This document shows positions 1-7,648 of a DNA stretch of 64,000 nucleotides, piece after piece (the stretch's first letter is position 1; each line of letters starts with the position of its first letter). The stretch comes from Citrobacter sp. Cu233 (GTDB lineage Bacteria; Pseudomonadota; Gammaproteobacteria; Enterobacterales; Enterobacteriaceae): positions 434,001 through 498,000 of the forward strand of contig NZ_JAOWIF010000031.1 of NCBI RefSeq assembly GCF_030332225.1. The letters run 5' to 3'. Below the pieces are notes generated by a model. It was given only the letters and a program-made list of their open reading frames with translations. It was not told where the DNA came from and did not search any database. The position numbers were made by a program, and so were the translations under genes.

Positions 1-1233
1 AATCCGCCAGAGGCGAAGTATAAACCGGATTTTCGCGGTGTATCTGAGCATATTCCTACCTCACGTATTGTTGATTGCCTGCTGGAACCGGGCAAAAAAA
101 TCGCCTTTAACGGTGAGACGTTAATCTACCCTGACATCAAAATGGCGATCTTCAGCGCGGCTAACCCGTTCCACGCCCAGCAGGATCGTAACCGAATGAT
201 CGAGGCGTGGAAGAAACTGGAGACTGTGGTGGTGTTAGATCACCAATGGACCGCATCCTGTCGTTTTGCCGATATTGTCCTGCCTGTGACTACACGCTTT
301 GAACGCAATGATATTGAGCAGTTTGGCACTCATTCGAATAAGGGACTGATGGCACTGCATCAGATCGTCAAACCGCAATATGAAGCGCGGCATGATTTCG
401 ACGTATTTGCCGGACTCTGTAAACGTTTTGACAAGGAGGCGGTATACCGGGAAAACCGCGATGAAATGCAGTGGGTACAAACACTCTATGACGAAGGGGT
501 CAAAATGGGGGCCTCGCTCGGTGTCACGTTGCCAGACTTTGACACGTTCTGGAAAGGTGAAGGGTATGTTGAATATCCCGCGGGACAACCGTGGGTTCGT
601 CATGGCGAATTTCGCGATCAGCCCGATCTTAATCCTCTGGGTACACCATCAGGTCTGATTGAAATTTACAGCAAAACGATCGCTGGTTTTCAGTATGAGG
701 ATTGCCCAGGGCATCCGGTGTGGATGGAGCCGTTTGAACGTAGCCATCAGGGCAGGAAAGACAAATATCCACTGCACCTGCAATCCTGTCACCCGGATAA
801 ACGTCTGCACTCCCAGTTGTGCTCAAGTGATGCGTTTCGCAGCACATATGCAGTAGCCGGAAGAGAACCGCTTTACATCAGCGAGCAAGATGCTGCCGCG
901 CGGGGGTTAAAAGCCGGGGATATTGCGCGGGTCTTTAACGCGCGCGGTCAGGTGCTGGCGGGGGTGGTGATTAGCCCTGATTTTACCCCTGGCGTGATCC
1001 GCATTCATGAAGGGGCATGGTATTCCCCACGGGAAGGTGGGAAAGCAGGGACGCTCTGTACCTATGGCGATCCTAATGTTCTGAGCGCGGATATTGGTAC
1101 GTCTCAACTGGCGCAAGGGCCTTCAGCGCATACCGTGCTGGTGGATGTTGAGCGCTATCAGCAACACGTTCCACCGGTGACGGGATTTGGTGGGCCGGAG
1201 AGAGTGAAAGAGGAGGGGGAAAATGCAGCATAA
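1..1233 (+). CDS. torA: Trimethylamine-N-oxide reductase TorA, C-terminal part
   Basis: The reading frame is open from base 1, so the gene starts upstream of the window; about 410 C-terminal residues are present. TorA is the periplasmic molybdopterin enzyme that reduces TMAO to trimethylamine during anaerobic respiration. The end resembles TorA/BisC-type DMSO-reductase proteins: HLQSCHPDKRLHSQLC, then ARVFNARGQVLAGVV, IHEGAWYSP and DIGTSQLAQGPSAHT, the usual molybdopterin-dinucleotide-binding C-terminal domain. Its last codons overlap the start of torD by 11 bp, the normal enzyme-chaperone arrangement. The TorC cytochrome and the Tat signal lie outside the window, so TorZ or BisC type cannot be fully excluded. 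Confidence 0.88.
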   Translation, partial: NPPEAKYKPDFRGVSEHIPTSRIVDCLLEPGKKIAFNGETLIYPDIKMAIFSAANPFHAQQDRNRMIEAWKKLETVVVLDHQWTASCRFADIVLPVTTRFERNDIEQFGTHSNKGLMALHQIVKPQYEARHDFDVFAGLCKRFDKEAVYRENRDEMQWVQTLYDEGVKMGASLGVTLPDFDTFWKGEGYVEYPAGQPWVRHGEFRDQPDLNPLGTPSGLIEIYSKTIAGFQYEDCPGHPVWMEPFERSHQGRKDKYPLHLQSCHPDKRLHSQLCSSDAFRSTYAVAGREPLYISEQDAAARGLKAGDIARVFNARGQVLAGVVISPDFTPGVIRIHEGAWYSPREGGKAGTLCTYGDPNVLSADIGTSQLAQGPSAHTVLVDVERYQQHVPPVTGFGGPERVKEEGENAA

Positions 1234-1855
1234 CCTTATTTGTCAGCAACGTGCCGCGGTCTATCAGTGGTTTTCGCAATTGCTGTTTCGTGAGCTGGAC
1301 CAGAAACAACTCGCTCGTCTTGCAAGCGAGGAAAACCGGCAGTGGCTTGCGTCGCTGGCGGGTATCCCCGGGCTTTCGCTGGATGTCAAAAAACTGGAAC
1401 GCAGCCTTACGCAGGTTCTGCGTCGTGAAAGCCGACAACTGGAGCTGGCCGCAGATTTTGCAACGTTATTTCTGCTGGTGCCGCCTGGCGGTGTTTCCCC
1501 GTATGCGGGACATTATCCGCATACAACGGCGGCTGAAGAACGTCGACAAATGAATGTACTGTTGGTTGAACACGGACTGGCTGTGCAGGAAAATGAGCCC
1601 TCAGATCATATCGCTATACAGCTGGCGTTGATGGCGAGGATGGTGACCAAAGAGGAAACGCTATCTGCACAATATTACTTTTTGCATCATCACATTATGT
1701 GTTGGGCACCCTTGTTTCGTGATAGCTGCCAGCAGCGTGATGAGGAGGGATTCTATGCGCGGGCGGTTAGCGTAATTGTGGGTTTTATACGGGAAGATGA
1801 GCAGTATCTGGAATCACTGTTGATGGATGATTTTTATCTCAGTAGCCAACGCTGA
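1223..1855 (+). CDS. torD: TMAO reductase chaperone TorD
   Basis: Cytoplasmic chaperone of 210 aa in the TorD/DmsD family, the usual length. It binds apo-TorA and its Tat signal, helping molybdenum cofactor insertion before export. Family features are the all-helical composition, the central ELAADFATLFLLVP stretch (TorD has ELAADFCGLFL) and the NEPSDHIAIQLALM segment (TorD has EPADHLAIYLELL). The start lies inside the end of torA, behind an AGGAGGGG-type ribosome binding site, so translation is probably coupled. It is the last gene of the operon; a GC-rich hairpin follows. Confidence 0.88.
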   Translation: MQHNLICQQRAAVYQWFSQLLFRELDQKQLARLASEENRQWLASLAGIPGLSLDVKKLERSLTQVLRRESRQLELAADFATLFLLVPPGGVSPYAGHYPHTTAAEERRQMNVLLVEHGLAVQENEPSDHIAIQLALMARMVTKEETLSAQYYFLHHHIMCWAPLFRDSCQQRDEEGFYARAVSVIVGFIREDEQYLESLLMDDFYLSSQR

Positions 1856-1865
1856 AAATGACAAA

Positions 1866-1885
1866 GGGACAGCCTGTGCTGTCCC
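1866..1885. terminator. Hairpin between torD and yeiP
   Basis: Perfect 8-bp stem GGGACAGC / GCTGTCCC with a 4-nt loop between the convergent genes torD and yeiP. There is no clean T-run; the minus-strand side continues CTTTGTCATTTT. It could act as a weak bidirectional terminator. Confidence 0.45.
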
Positions 1886-1910
1886 TGAACGTCACTGTGC
1901 GGCAGAGGTA

Positions 1911-2483
1911 TTAGTCTGCGCGACCCATATAGCGGCGTTCTTCGATATGAATACGGATTTTCTCACCTGCACTCAGATACTCAGGAACCTGGATCACCAG
2001 GCCGGTGCTCATAGTTGCTGGCTTGTTGCGCGCACTCGCTGAAGCACCTTTAATACCCGGTGCGGTTTCAACGATTTCCAGATCTACGGTCTGCGGCAGT
2101 TCAAGCGCCAGTAATTGGCCGTCCCAGAGCAGTACCTGCATGTCCGGCATCCCGCCTTCCGGGATGAACAGCAGCTCTTCTTCAATCTGGTCTTTGGTGA
2201 AGGTATACGGGGTATAGTCTTCTTTATCCATAAAGACATATTCGTTGCCATCGACGTAGGAGAAATCAACCCCGCGGCGGCTCAGGGTGACAGTATCTAC
2301 AATATCGTCGCCTTTGAAGCGCTCTTCAACTTTCAGACCCGTACGGACATCAGAAAAACGCATTTTGTACAGCGTAGCTGCACCACGTGCGGACGGTGAT
2401 TGAATATCGATATCTTTTACAATCAGCAGCTTGCCGTTGTAATTCAGTACCATACCTTTTTTAATTTCGTTCGCTCTTGGCAT
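1911..2483 (-). CDS. yeiP: Elongation factor P-like protein YeiP
   Basis: EF-P paralogue of 190 aa, the same length as E. coli YeiP. It has the three-domain KOW-like/OB fold of EF-P: N-terminal [18 protein letters not shown], a middle segment with [17 protein letters not shown], and C-terminal [22 protein letters not shown] itself rescues ribosomes stalled on polyproline; whether YeiP does so is less clear. It starts at [10 protein letters not shown] and is divergent from yeiW, its normal neighbour in enterobacteria. It marks the intact left flank of the island. Confidence 0.95.
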   Translation of the reverse strand: MPRANEIKKGMVLNYNGKLLIVKDIDIQSPSARGAATLYKMRFSDVRTGLKVEERFKGDDIVDTVTLSRRGVDFSYVDGNEYVFMDKEDYTPYTFTKDQIEEELLFIPEGGMPDMQVLLWDGQLLALELPQTVDLEIVETAPGIKGASASARNKPATMSTGLVIQVPEYLSAGEKIRIHIEERRYMGRAD

Positions 2484-2718
2484 CGAAAAAATCCTGTAGT
2501 GAGGAGTGTCTAAAATATCGCGTCAAACTACTCGCGCCGGGGCATTCAGGCAAGCGGAATTCACACTTTTGCTGGTGCAAAAAAGGGGGTATACACTTCG
2601 CCCTTCTGGTTGCCTCGTTGTTGGCTGTGCGTCTGCCATCTTGAGGCACGCCGAATGAATTTGTGTATACTGTTCGCTACCTGAACAATCCGATGGTTTA
2701 CGCTAAAGAGAATACTGT

Positions 2719-2826
2719 ATGGAATGCCGTCCGGATTGTGGCGCATGTTGCACTGCGCCTTCTATCTCCAGCCCTATCCCCGGCATGCCTGATGGCAAGC
2801 CTAATAGTCAATTATTCGCAGTATAA
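2719..2826 (+). pseudogene. yeiW: yeiW 5' fragment, cut by island insertion
   Basis: The first 28 codons of yeiW ([15 protein letters not shown]..., with the CxxxCxxCC cysteines of the UPF0153/YkgJ zinc- or iron-chelating family) run to GGC-AAG-CC, then switch to island DNA and stop seven codons later. The matching 56-codon 3' part, beginning [10 protein letters not shown], lies 16 kb away at 18981-19152. Joining them restores an 84-codon gene with no loss or gain, so the break is a clean integration event. Confidence 0.9.
2780..2822. other. attL of the yeiW island
   Basis: Host side CATGCCTGATGGC, core GGCAAGCC (2794-2801), island side TAATAGTCAATTATTCGC. The core recurs at 18973-18980. The island arm here (GCCTAATAGTCAATTATTC) mirrors the reverse complement of the arm at the right end (GCCTAACATATAATTATTC), so the reconstructed attP is an imperfect inverted repeat around the core, as in large serine integrase sites. 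Confidence 0.8.
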
Positions 2827-2837
2827 AAATGACATAG

Positions 2838-3929
2838 CTAAGCAGAAATGACTTTTTTGCTAAGTGTTTCAATTGAATGTGAAAAGCTTTCTCCATAGCC
2901 AATTTTAGACAGTTGTAATAACTCATTTAGTCCAGAATGACTTGTAAACGAAAGGTTTTCATACAGACATATAGGAAGTTCTGAATTGTCTTTAAATCTT
3001 CTGTCTGGGCCTCCAGACTTGTTCACATACTTCCATGTCCTGCCAACGACTATGGCATCTCCAGGTACACCTTCGCTTTCAATGAATCGACTATCACCAA
3101 CATTAACGAATAGCTGGTTATAACCAACAGCGCCTACACCTTCACGGTCATAAACGAGTACTCTGTCTGGAAAAAAATGTAATGTTTGGCGGCCGACATT
3201 GATAGCAATCGTCTCAATATTTGTTTTCACAAAGGGAGGCTTTGATTTGCTGATAGAGGTTACTTTTCTGCGTAATAAGTTACCAGCCCCGGCATGATAC
3301 TTGGGGTCATAAACGGCACCAGAAGCTTCGATATGCCATACTTTTGAGCAGCTTGCGAGCTTGGCTCCACTATCATGAAGTTGCTGGTAACATGCCATCA
3401 TTTGATCATCAAAGTCATAAAAAAGAACAGTAGTCTTTCTTAGCTGATCGTACATGTAAGTAAAAACAGAGATTGCTACCCCTACGATAAGTCCTATAGC
3501 GAGGCACCACTCAGGCAATGCCTGTGAAAAACCGTAAAGTAACAGCGCAATTGAAAAGCACATGACCAATGGCCATATTTGTGACTTCTTACGTTTGCTG
3601 TTCAACTCTTCAAGCAGTTCTCGGGAACTTGAATCAACGATTTCCGAGATATGGGATGACTCGATTTCCTCAAGAGACGCATGTGTAGTGTCATGTTCTA
3701 TTGGAAATTCGTCTGAAACATGTTGAACCTTCTTTCTGTTCTGTGGGACAAGGCTTGGTGAAAGCGAAGCACGATAATAGACTCCGCCAGCACCGATGTG
3801 GATGTAATTTCCTCTTGGGCCAGTACCAAGCCTAAGTCCTTTAATACCAATAGATGCACCGACTCCTGATTTGGATAGGTTAAATCTCATTGGTCCAACG
3901 CGAATGCTTTTCTTTATGTAGAAACTCAT
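2838..3929 (-). CDS. DUF4236 domain membrane protein
   Basis: 363 aa from the ATG at 3929. I chose this over the longer frame (3962) because AAGGAG sits seven bases upstream and MSFYIKKSIRVGPMRFNLSK is the typical beginning of DUF4236 proteins. The N-terminal ~55 residues, with SGVGASIGIKGLRLGTGPRG, are that glycine-rich domain of unknown function. Around residues 120-165 two hydrophobic segments (IWPLVMCFSIALLLYGF and LAIGLIVGVAISVFTYM) predict a membrane hairpin. The remainder is an unrecognised soluble domain. It lies between two attL-type junctions, so it may belong to a different insertion from the rest of the cargo. Function unknown. Confidence 0.75.
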   Translation of the reverse strand: MSFYIKKSIRVGPMRFNLSKSGVGASIGIKGLRLGTGPRGNYIHIGAGGVYYRASLSPSLVPQNRKKVQHVSDEFPIEHDTTHASLEEIESSHISEIVDSSSRELLEELNSKRKKSQIWPLVMCFSIALLLYGFSQALPEWCLAIGLIVGVAISVFTYMYDQLRKTTVLFYDFDDQMMACYQQLHDSGAKLASCSKVWHIEASGAVYDPKYHAGAGNLLRRKVTSISKSKPPFVKTNIETIAINVGRQTLHFFPDRVLVYDREGVGAVGYNQLFVNVGDSRFIESEGVPGDAIVVGRTWKYVNKSGGPDRRFKDNSELPICLYENLSFTSHSGLNELLQLSKIGYGESFSHSIETLSKKVISA

Positions 3930-4135
3930 AGTAACTCCTTGTAAAACGAGGGGCTTATTCATCCTAATCTCGGGCGGTGTAACTCATCAATTTTACTGCA
4001 ATGTTAAAGGAACATTAAGCCATGTAAGAGGGCCGATGATTATTTATAGAGGAATAGATGCTGGTTGCATGCTATCGATCCGATTGTGTAGTGTGTTAAT
4101 GTTTAATTCAAATTCAGAGAAATTGAGAGGTCCTC

Positions 4136-4240
4136 ATAGAATACCGAATCGACAGTGGGGCCTGTTGCTCCGCGCCGTCCATCTCAAACCCATCCCCTGA
4201 ATGCCTGACGGCAGCCTAATTGTCAATTATTCATAGTATG
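4136..4240 (+). pseudogene. yeiW: Decayed yeiW 5' end fused to an attL-like arm
   Basis: Aligns throughout with the first 28 codons of yeiW, but ATG has become ATA, a Cys codon of the metal motif is AGT, and two single-base deletions break the frame. At GGCAGCC (4210-4216) it switches to TAATTGTCAATTATTC, nearly identical to the island arm at 2802-2817. It is therefore an old host-element junction, not a chance match. The sequence is closer to the diverged copy at 4326 (both encode an R-I-D start) than to the host gene. Confidence 0.75.
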
Positions 4241-4325
4241 CAACTGGCATGTATGGTTAGACTATCTGATTATGAGGCCTTCTGTTAATGTCATGGGAAG
4301 TACAAGGTAGCGTGAGGCATGTCTA

Positions 4326-4580
4326 ATGCAGTGTCGTATTGATTGTGGGGCTTGTTGTATTGCTCCTTCTATATCAAGCCCAATTCCTGGCATGCCTGAG
4401 GGGAAACCCGCAAATGTAAGGTGTGTTCAATTAACTGATGACAACTTATGTAATATTTTCGGTTCGGAACTACGACCAAAAGTGTGCGGTAATCTTCAGC
4501 CTTCACTAGATATGTGTTCAACGGACCGTGATGCCGCTATGACTTATCTGCTTCATTTGGAGTCCAGTACAACACCATAA
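4326..4580 (+). CDS. Island-borne complete YeiW homologue
   Basis: 84 aa, exactly the length of the reconstructed host YeiW. It keeps the N-terminal CxxxCxxCC motif (C3, C7, C10, C11) and the later cysteines at [18 protein letters not shown] and DMCS of the UPF0153/YkgJ zinc- or iron-binding family. The protein is similar to host YeiW over its whole length, but codon use is AT-richer and roughly a third of residues differ, so it came from another lineage. Its core reads GGGAAACC instead of GGCAAGCC, so it may no longer be a good attB. Inference: it replaces the function lost when the island broke yeiW. Confidence 0.8.
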   Translation: MQCRIDCGACCIAPSISSPIPGMPEGKPANVRCVQLTDDNLCNIFGSELRPKVCGNLQPSLDMCSTDRDAAMTYLLHLESSTTP

Positions 4581-4668
4581 TTATTTGTAGCACACAATTT
4601 CCGGTGAAGCATATTTTGTCTTTATATCAATAAGATAAGGGGGCTCTCATTCTCTTATAGGATAGCTA

Positions 4669-6060
4669 TCATGCAGCCATTTCACTTTCAAAAATGTCTT
4701 CCAATTCATTTTGTTGAATTCTATCAGTGGCATCGACATTAAAGTCTGGTTTCAGCTGCTCAATATCAAATTGAACACGATAGCCTGTTTTCTCTGCAAT
4801 ATAATCACTGAGTTCATCTGTATCTACAGGATTGGGGCAAGTGACACCATCATGCTGAAGCAAAACAACATTATCACCTAGAAAGTTAATTATGTGTTGA
4901 AGTATCAGTGATTCCGCACCATGGAGAAGATGTGCTAATAATTTTGACTCTTTAACGCATTCTCCATTTTCTGTTCTGGTCTTTACAATCATCCCTGCGT
5001 CGTTTTTGATTTTGCAACTCCCTCTAGTCCGTGCTGTATAATCTTCAATCACATAACGTCTCACATTGGTGATCTCCTGAGCTAGTTTACTAATCCAAGT
5101 ATCCTTGAAAGTCACTTTACTGGTATCAATACCCAGCTTTTTTAGCACCCCGCGAGGACTGAGATTTGAGCCATAGATAAGAGCAATCAAAACCACCTTT
5201 GCTTGTTCTTCTGCGCATTGTAACGTAGAGGCTATTTCTTTACGGACCTGTTTTTTGTTACGGACATAATGGCTTATGTAGGGCGTTTTTATACCGATCC
5301 GATCGCACATCTGTTCTAGTAAGTTGTAGTGACAATTCTCGATATCCACATCGAACATGCCAGTCAACGCAGTTTTACGAATCTCTCTCTTACAATTTTG
5401 AAGATTTACAGGGCCTTCTGCATACAACCGTCCCCCATTACTTTGCACATATGTTATCGGTAATAAACCACTTTTACTCGACTTCGTAAGCGCTAATAGG
5501 TATTCAATTTGACTAACCATATTTCTATGGTTGCCGCTCTGCTTAAGTCTCTTCATGTATCGCCAAAGAGACATCTCATTAAGAGGAATTTCTTTAGGAA
5601 CCTTGACTTCTACATAACATTTATTGCTATTTTTTAATTGGGAGCGTATGCCATTCCGAGGTGGGTTGTATGGTTTTCCTTCGTTATAGAGACCACATTT
5701 GCTAGGAACTGCATTGCAACATGCCGAAAAAATGTCATACCCAGCACTAGTCACTCTATATCCGTTAGGCCAATGATCTGCCCAGTAATTACAACTTTTT
5801 GTGATTAAAGGAATATCTTTTATCATGTCCTCAAATCTAGAAGCGCTCGGTATATGTTTTCGTCTTTCATAGGAATAAAGTGAGAAAACGTACTCATCTT
5901 TGGGATGCTTTCGCCTGTTGACGGCTCCGATCAGAAATTGATTGAAATAATAAGATTTCTCTTTTTTTGAATATCTATTCAATACCTCAGAAGTGCAAAC
6001 ACCTTTATCAACTAATACAGTTTCAATGACTTCATCAAAGTTTCGTGGTTTCAGGTTCAT
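4669..6060 (-). CDS. Orphan palm-polymerase-like protein
   Basis: 463 aa from the ATG at 6060; a GTG at 6114 would add 18 residues. I recognise no named family, but the C-terminal half has motifs in the order of a family-A/T7-type polymerase palm: GRLYAEGPVNLQ then FDVDIENCHYNLLEQM (motif A-like, Asp237 and Asp239), KVVLIALIYGSN (motif B-like, YG near 296), LLAHLLHGAESLILQHI, and NVVLLQHDGVTC (motif C-like, HDG near 403-405). The N-terminal half has cysteines and basic segments and no recognised exonuclease or helicase. It might be a primase-polymerase-like replication protein of the element. It stands alone, with long non-coding DNA upstream. The function is inferred from motif order only. 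Confidence 0.5.
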   Translation of the reverse strand: MNLKPRNFDEVIETVLVDKGVCTSEVLNRYSKKEKSYYFNQFLIGAVNRRKHPKDEYVFSLYSYERRKHIPSASRFEDMIKDIPLITKSCNYWADHWPNGYRVTSAGYDIFSACCNAVPSKCGLYNEGKPYNPPRNGIRSQLKNSNKCYVEVKVPKEIPLNEMSLWRYMKRLKQSGNHRNMVSQIEYLLALTKSSKSGLLPITYVQSNGGRLYAEGPVNLQNCKREIRKTALTGMFDVDIENCHYNLLEQMCDRIGIKTPYISHYVRNKKQVRKEIASTLQCAEEQAKVVLIALIYGSNLSPRGVLKKLGIDTSKVTFKDTWISKLAQEITNVRRYVIEDYTARTRGSCKIKNDAGMIVKTRTENGECVKESKLLAHLLHGAESLILQHIINFLGDNVVLLQHDGVTCPNPVDTDELSDYIAEKTGYRVQFDIEQLKPDFNVDATDRIQQNELEDIFESEMAA

Positions 6061-6114
6061 ATTACATTCTCGTTTTACAAAACCGTGAAATGGGCTGGAG
6101 GCCTTGCTATACAC

Positions 6115-7648
6115 GGGTTTCCGATAGTTTGTTAGTAGTATTTATGCAACATATTACTGGTGTCCCTTCTTCTCTTGCCCCTCCCCCCCCTTTCGGGAAA
6201 AAACGAAAAAAGATATAAAACATCGTTCAGATCAGTGATAAGAATAAAATGTTGTTGTAAAGATTATTCATTCGCTGATTTCAAGACGCAATAAAGGCAA
6301 AGGGTTTACCGTTAAGGTCAAGAAAGCTGATCTAGAAAGGGATCAATAGAAGGGAGTTGCGGATAAACAGTAGTACATCGTGTACTACGAGAAGCAATAA
6401 GTTTGCTCCCTTGGACCAGGTCATCACTTCCTGGCATCACAGTCCAGCTTGGAGAGGTTGCTGCGCCCCGTGAAAATTACGTTGTTGGTATATAGGATAT
6501 GAGCGATAAGGGGACATTGTCAAATCGGAAAGTCAATATTTATTATTGACTTAGATTTGAAATCCTATCGAAAAAATGTTAACCACACATGATTTTTAAG
6601 AGAAAAGGGAATAACACGTTAGCATTGCTTTATCTTCGATTATGGTTAGTTTGCAGCAACCTGTTCATTCTTGGCTATCTGATGAAAGAGCGTGTTGTCT
6701 GTTTTGAGCGAGGTATAGATACAAGTATCGGGTAGACTTGCGCCCTAAGATTATAAGAAGGCAGACTACAGCACTTGCTTCCGGTATCGTCAATGATCTT
6801 TTCACTACTCTCTTTGGCGAAAGGGCCTTTCTGACCTTCTGGCTAAACATCCCGCACGACTTCTGAGGAACGGCAAAGAGATGGCTCTAGCGGTGTCACT
6901 AATACCGGCCGATTAATCAGGAGCAGAAGCATAAATCAATCAGCTCTGCATACGAAAATTTGTGTTCACCAAGGCCAACTTCCCATAACGTTAAACGTTA
7001 TTACACAACAAAGCGCATATCGAAATTCCGATATCTGAAATCAGGTTGATAAGTGAATCGTGGGCTGGTGGCGTATCGAGGTAAAAATAATGATCGGTCC
7101 GTTACCACTGTTACGAATTATATCTTGTGTGTAACGTGAAGCACCACAGGTACTCTAATGCGACTGAAGTATGTTCCGTATGCAGAGCGGCATTGAACGG
7201 GTGTACTAAATACAGAACTCCAGACGGTAACTACGCCCGATTCCTCATCGTTGCACCGATTATCAGCTTTGCGTTCTATCTTCTCTTATCTAGTCATTCC
7301 CTGAACATCAGCATATGAAGTCATCATCTCTGGCATGTAAAGCCGCCCGATACAGCAACATATAGCCTACTATCCGTTGCCTGCTGCTACCGAAAACAAG
7401 ATGCTTAGGTATCAGATCTGTGAACATTGTGAACTATTTCACCTCCCATCAGGCCCACATAAGACAGGAGCTTAGATGATGTTTTGGTCTGATCTCTGTT
7501 TTTGAACAGTATTGGTTGTTCTAGGAACGGCTTTTTGTAGTGAATTTGCCTTCGTGAAGATTTACTGGGTTTAAAAATTTGCAATAGATTAAAAAATGAT
7601 CAATTTTTAATTGAACCCACAGCATGCTATGAAGTTAGGATTGGCGAT
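6115..7648. other. 1.5 kb without a convincing gene
   Basis: No ORF here has family resemblance. Visible features: a C-tract at 6180-6192 that makes a G-run on the minus strand just upstream of the palm-domain gene; an inverted repeat GTAGTACA-TCG-TGTACTAC at 6370-6388; and an open stretch at 6708-6866 (reading ...YRVDLRPKI...LFGERAFLTFW...), preceded and followed by other-frame stretches. The last looks like a decayed coding region rather than a gene. Base composition is less AT-rich than the trio that follows. Confidence 0.4.
7567..7618. repeat. Imperfect inverted repeat upstream of the recombinase trio
   Basis: GGGTTTAAAAATTTG (7567-7581) faces CAATTTTTAATTGAACCC (7601-7618) across an AT-rich spacer, 30 bp before the first gene of the trio. 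It is a plausible binding or recombination site for the trio proteins, or part of the promoter. Confidence 0.4.

Noticed and set aside
4669-6060. Reverse transcriptase (retron-like) for the palm-domain protein
   Set aside because: No YxDD box and no RT fingers motifs. The HDG and YG motifs point to the PolA/T7 type. No msr/msd-like inverted repeats were seen beside it.
7127-7318. 63-codon ORF with Cys residues in the 6.1-7.6 kb gap
   Set aside because: No ribosome site, no family resemblance, and it lies within a region that looks decayed.
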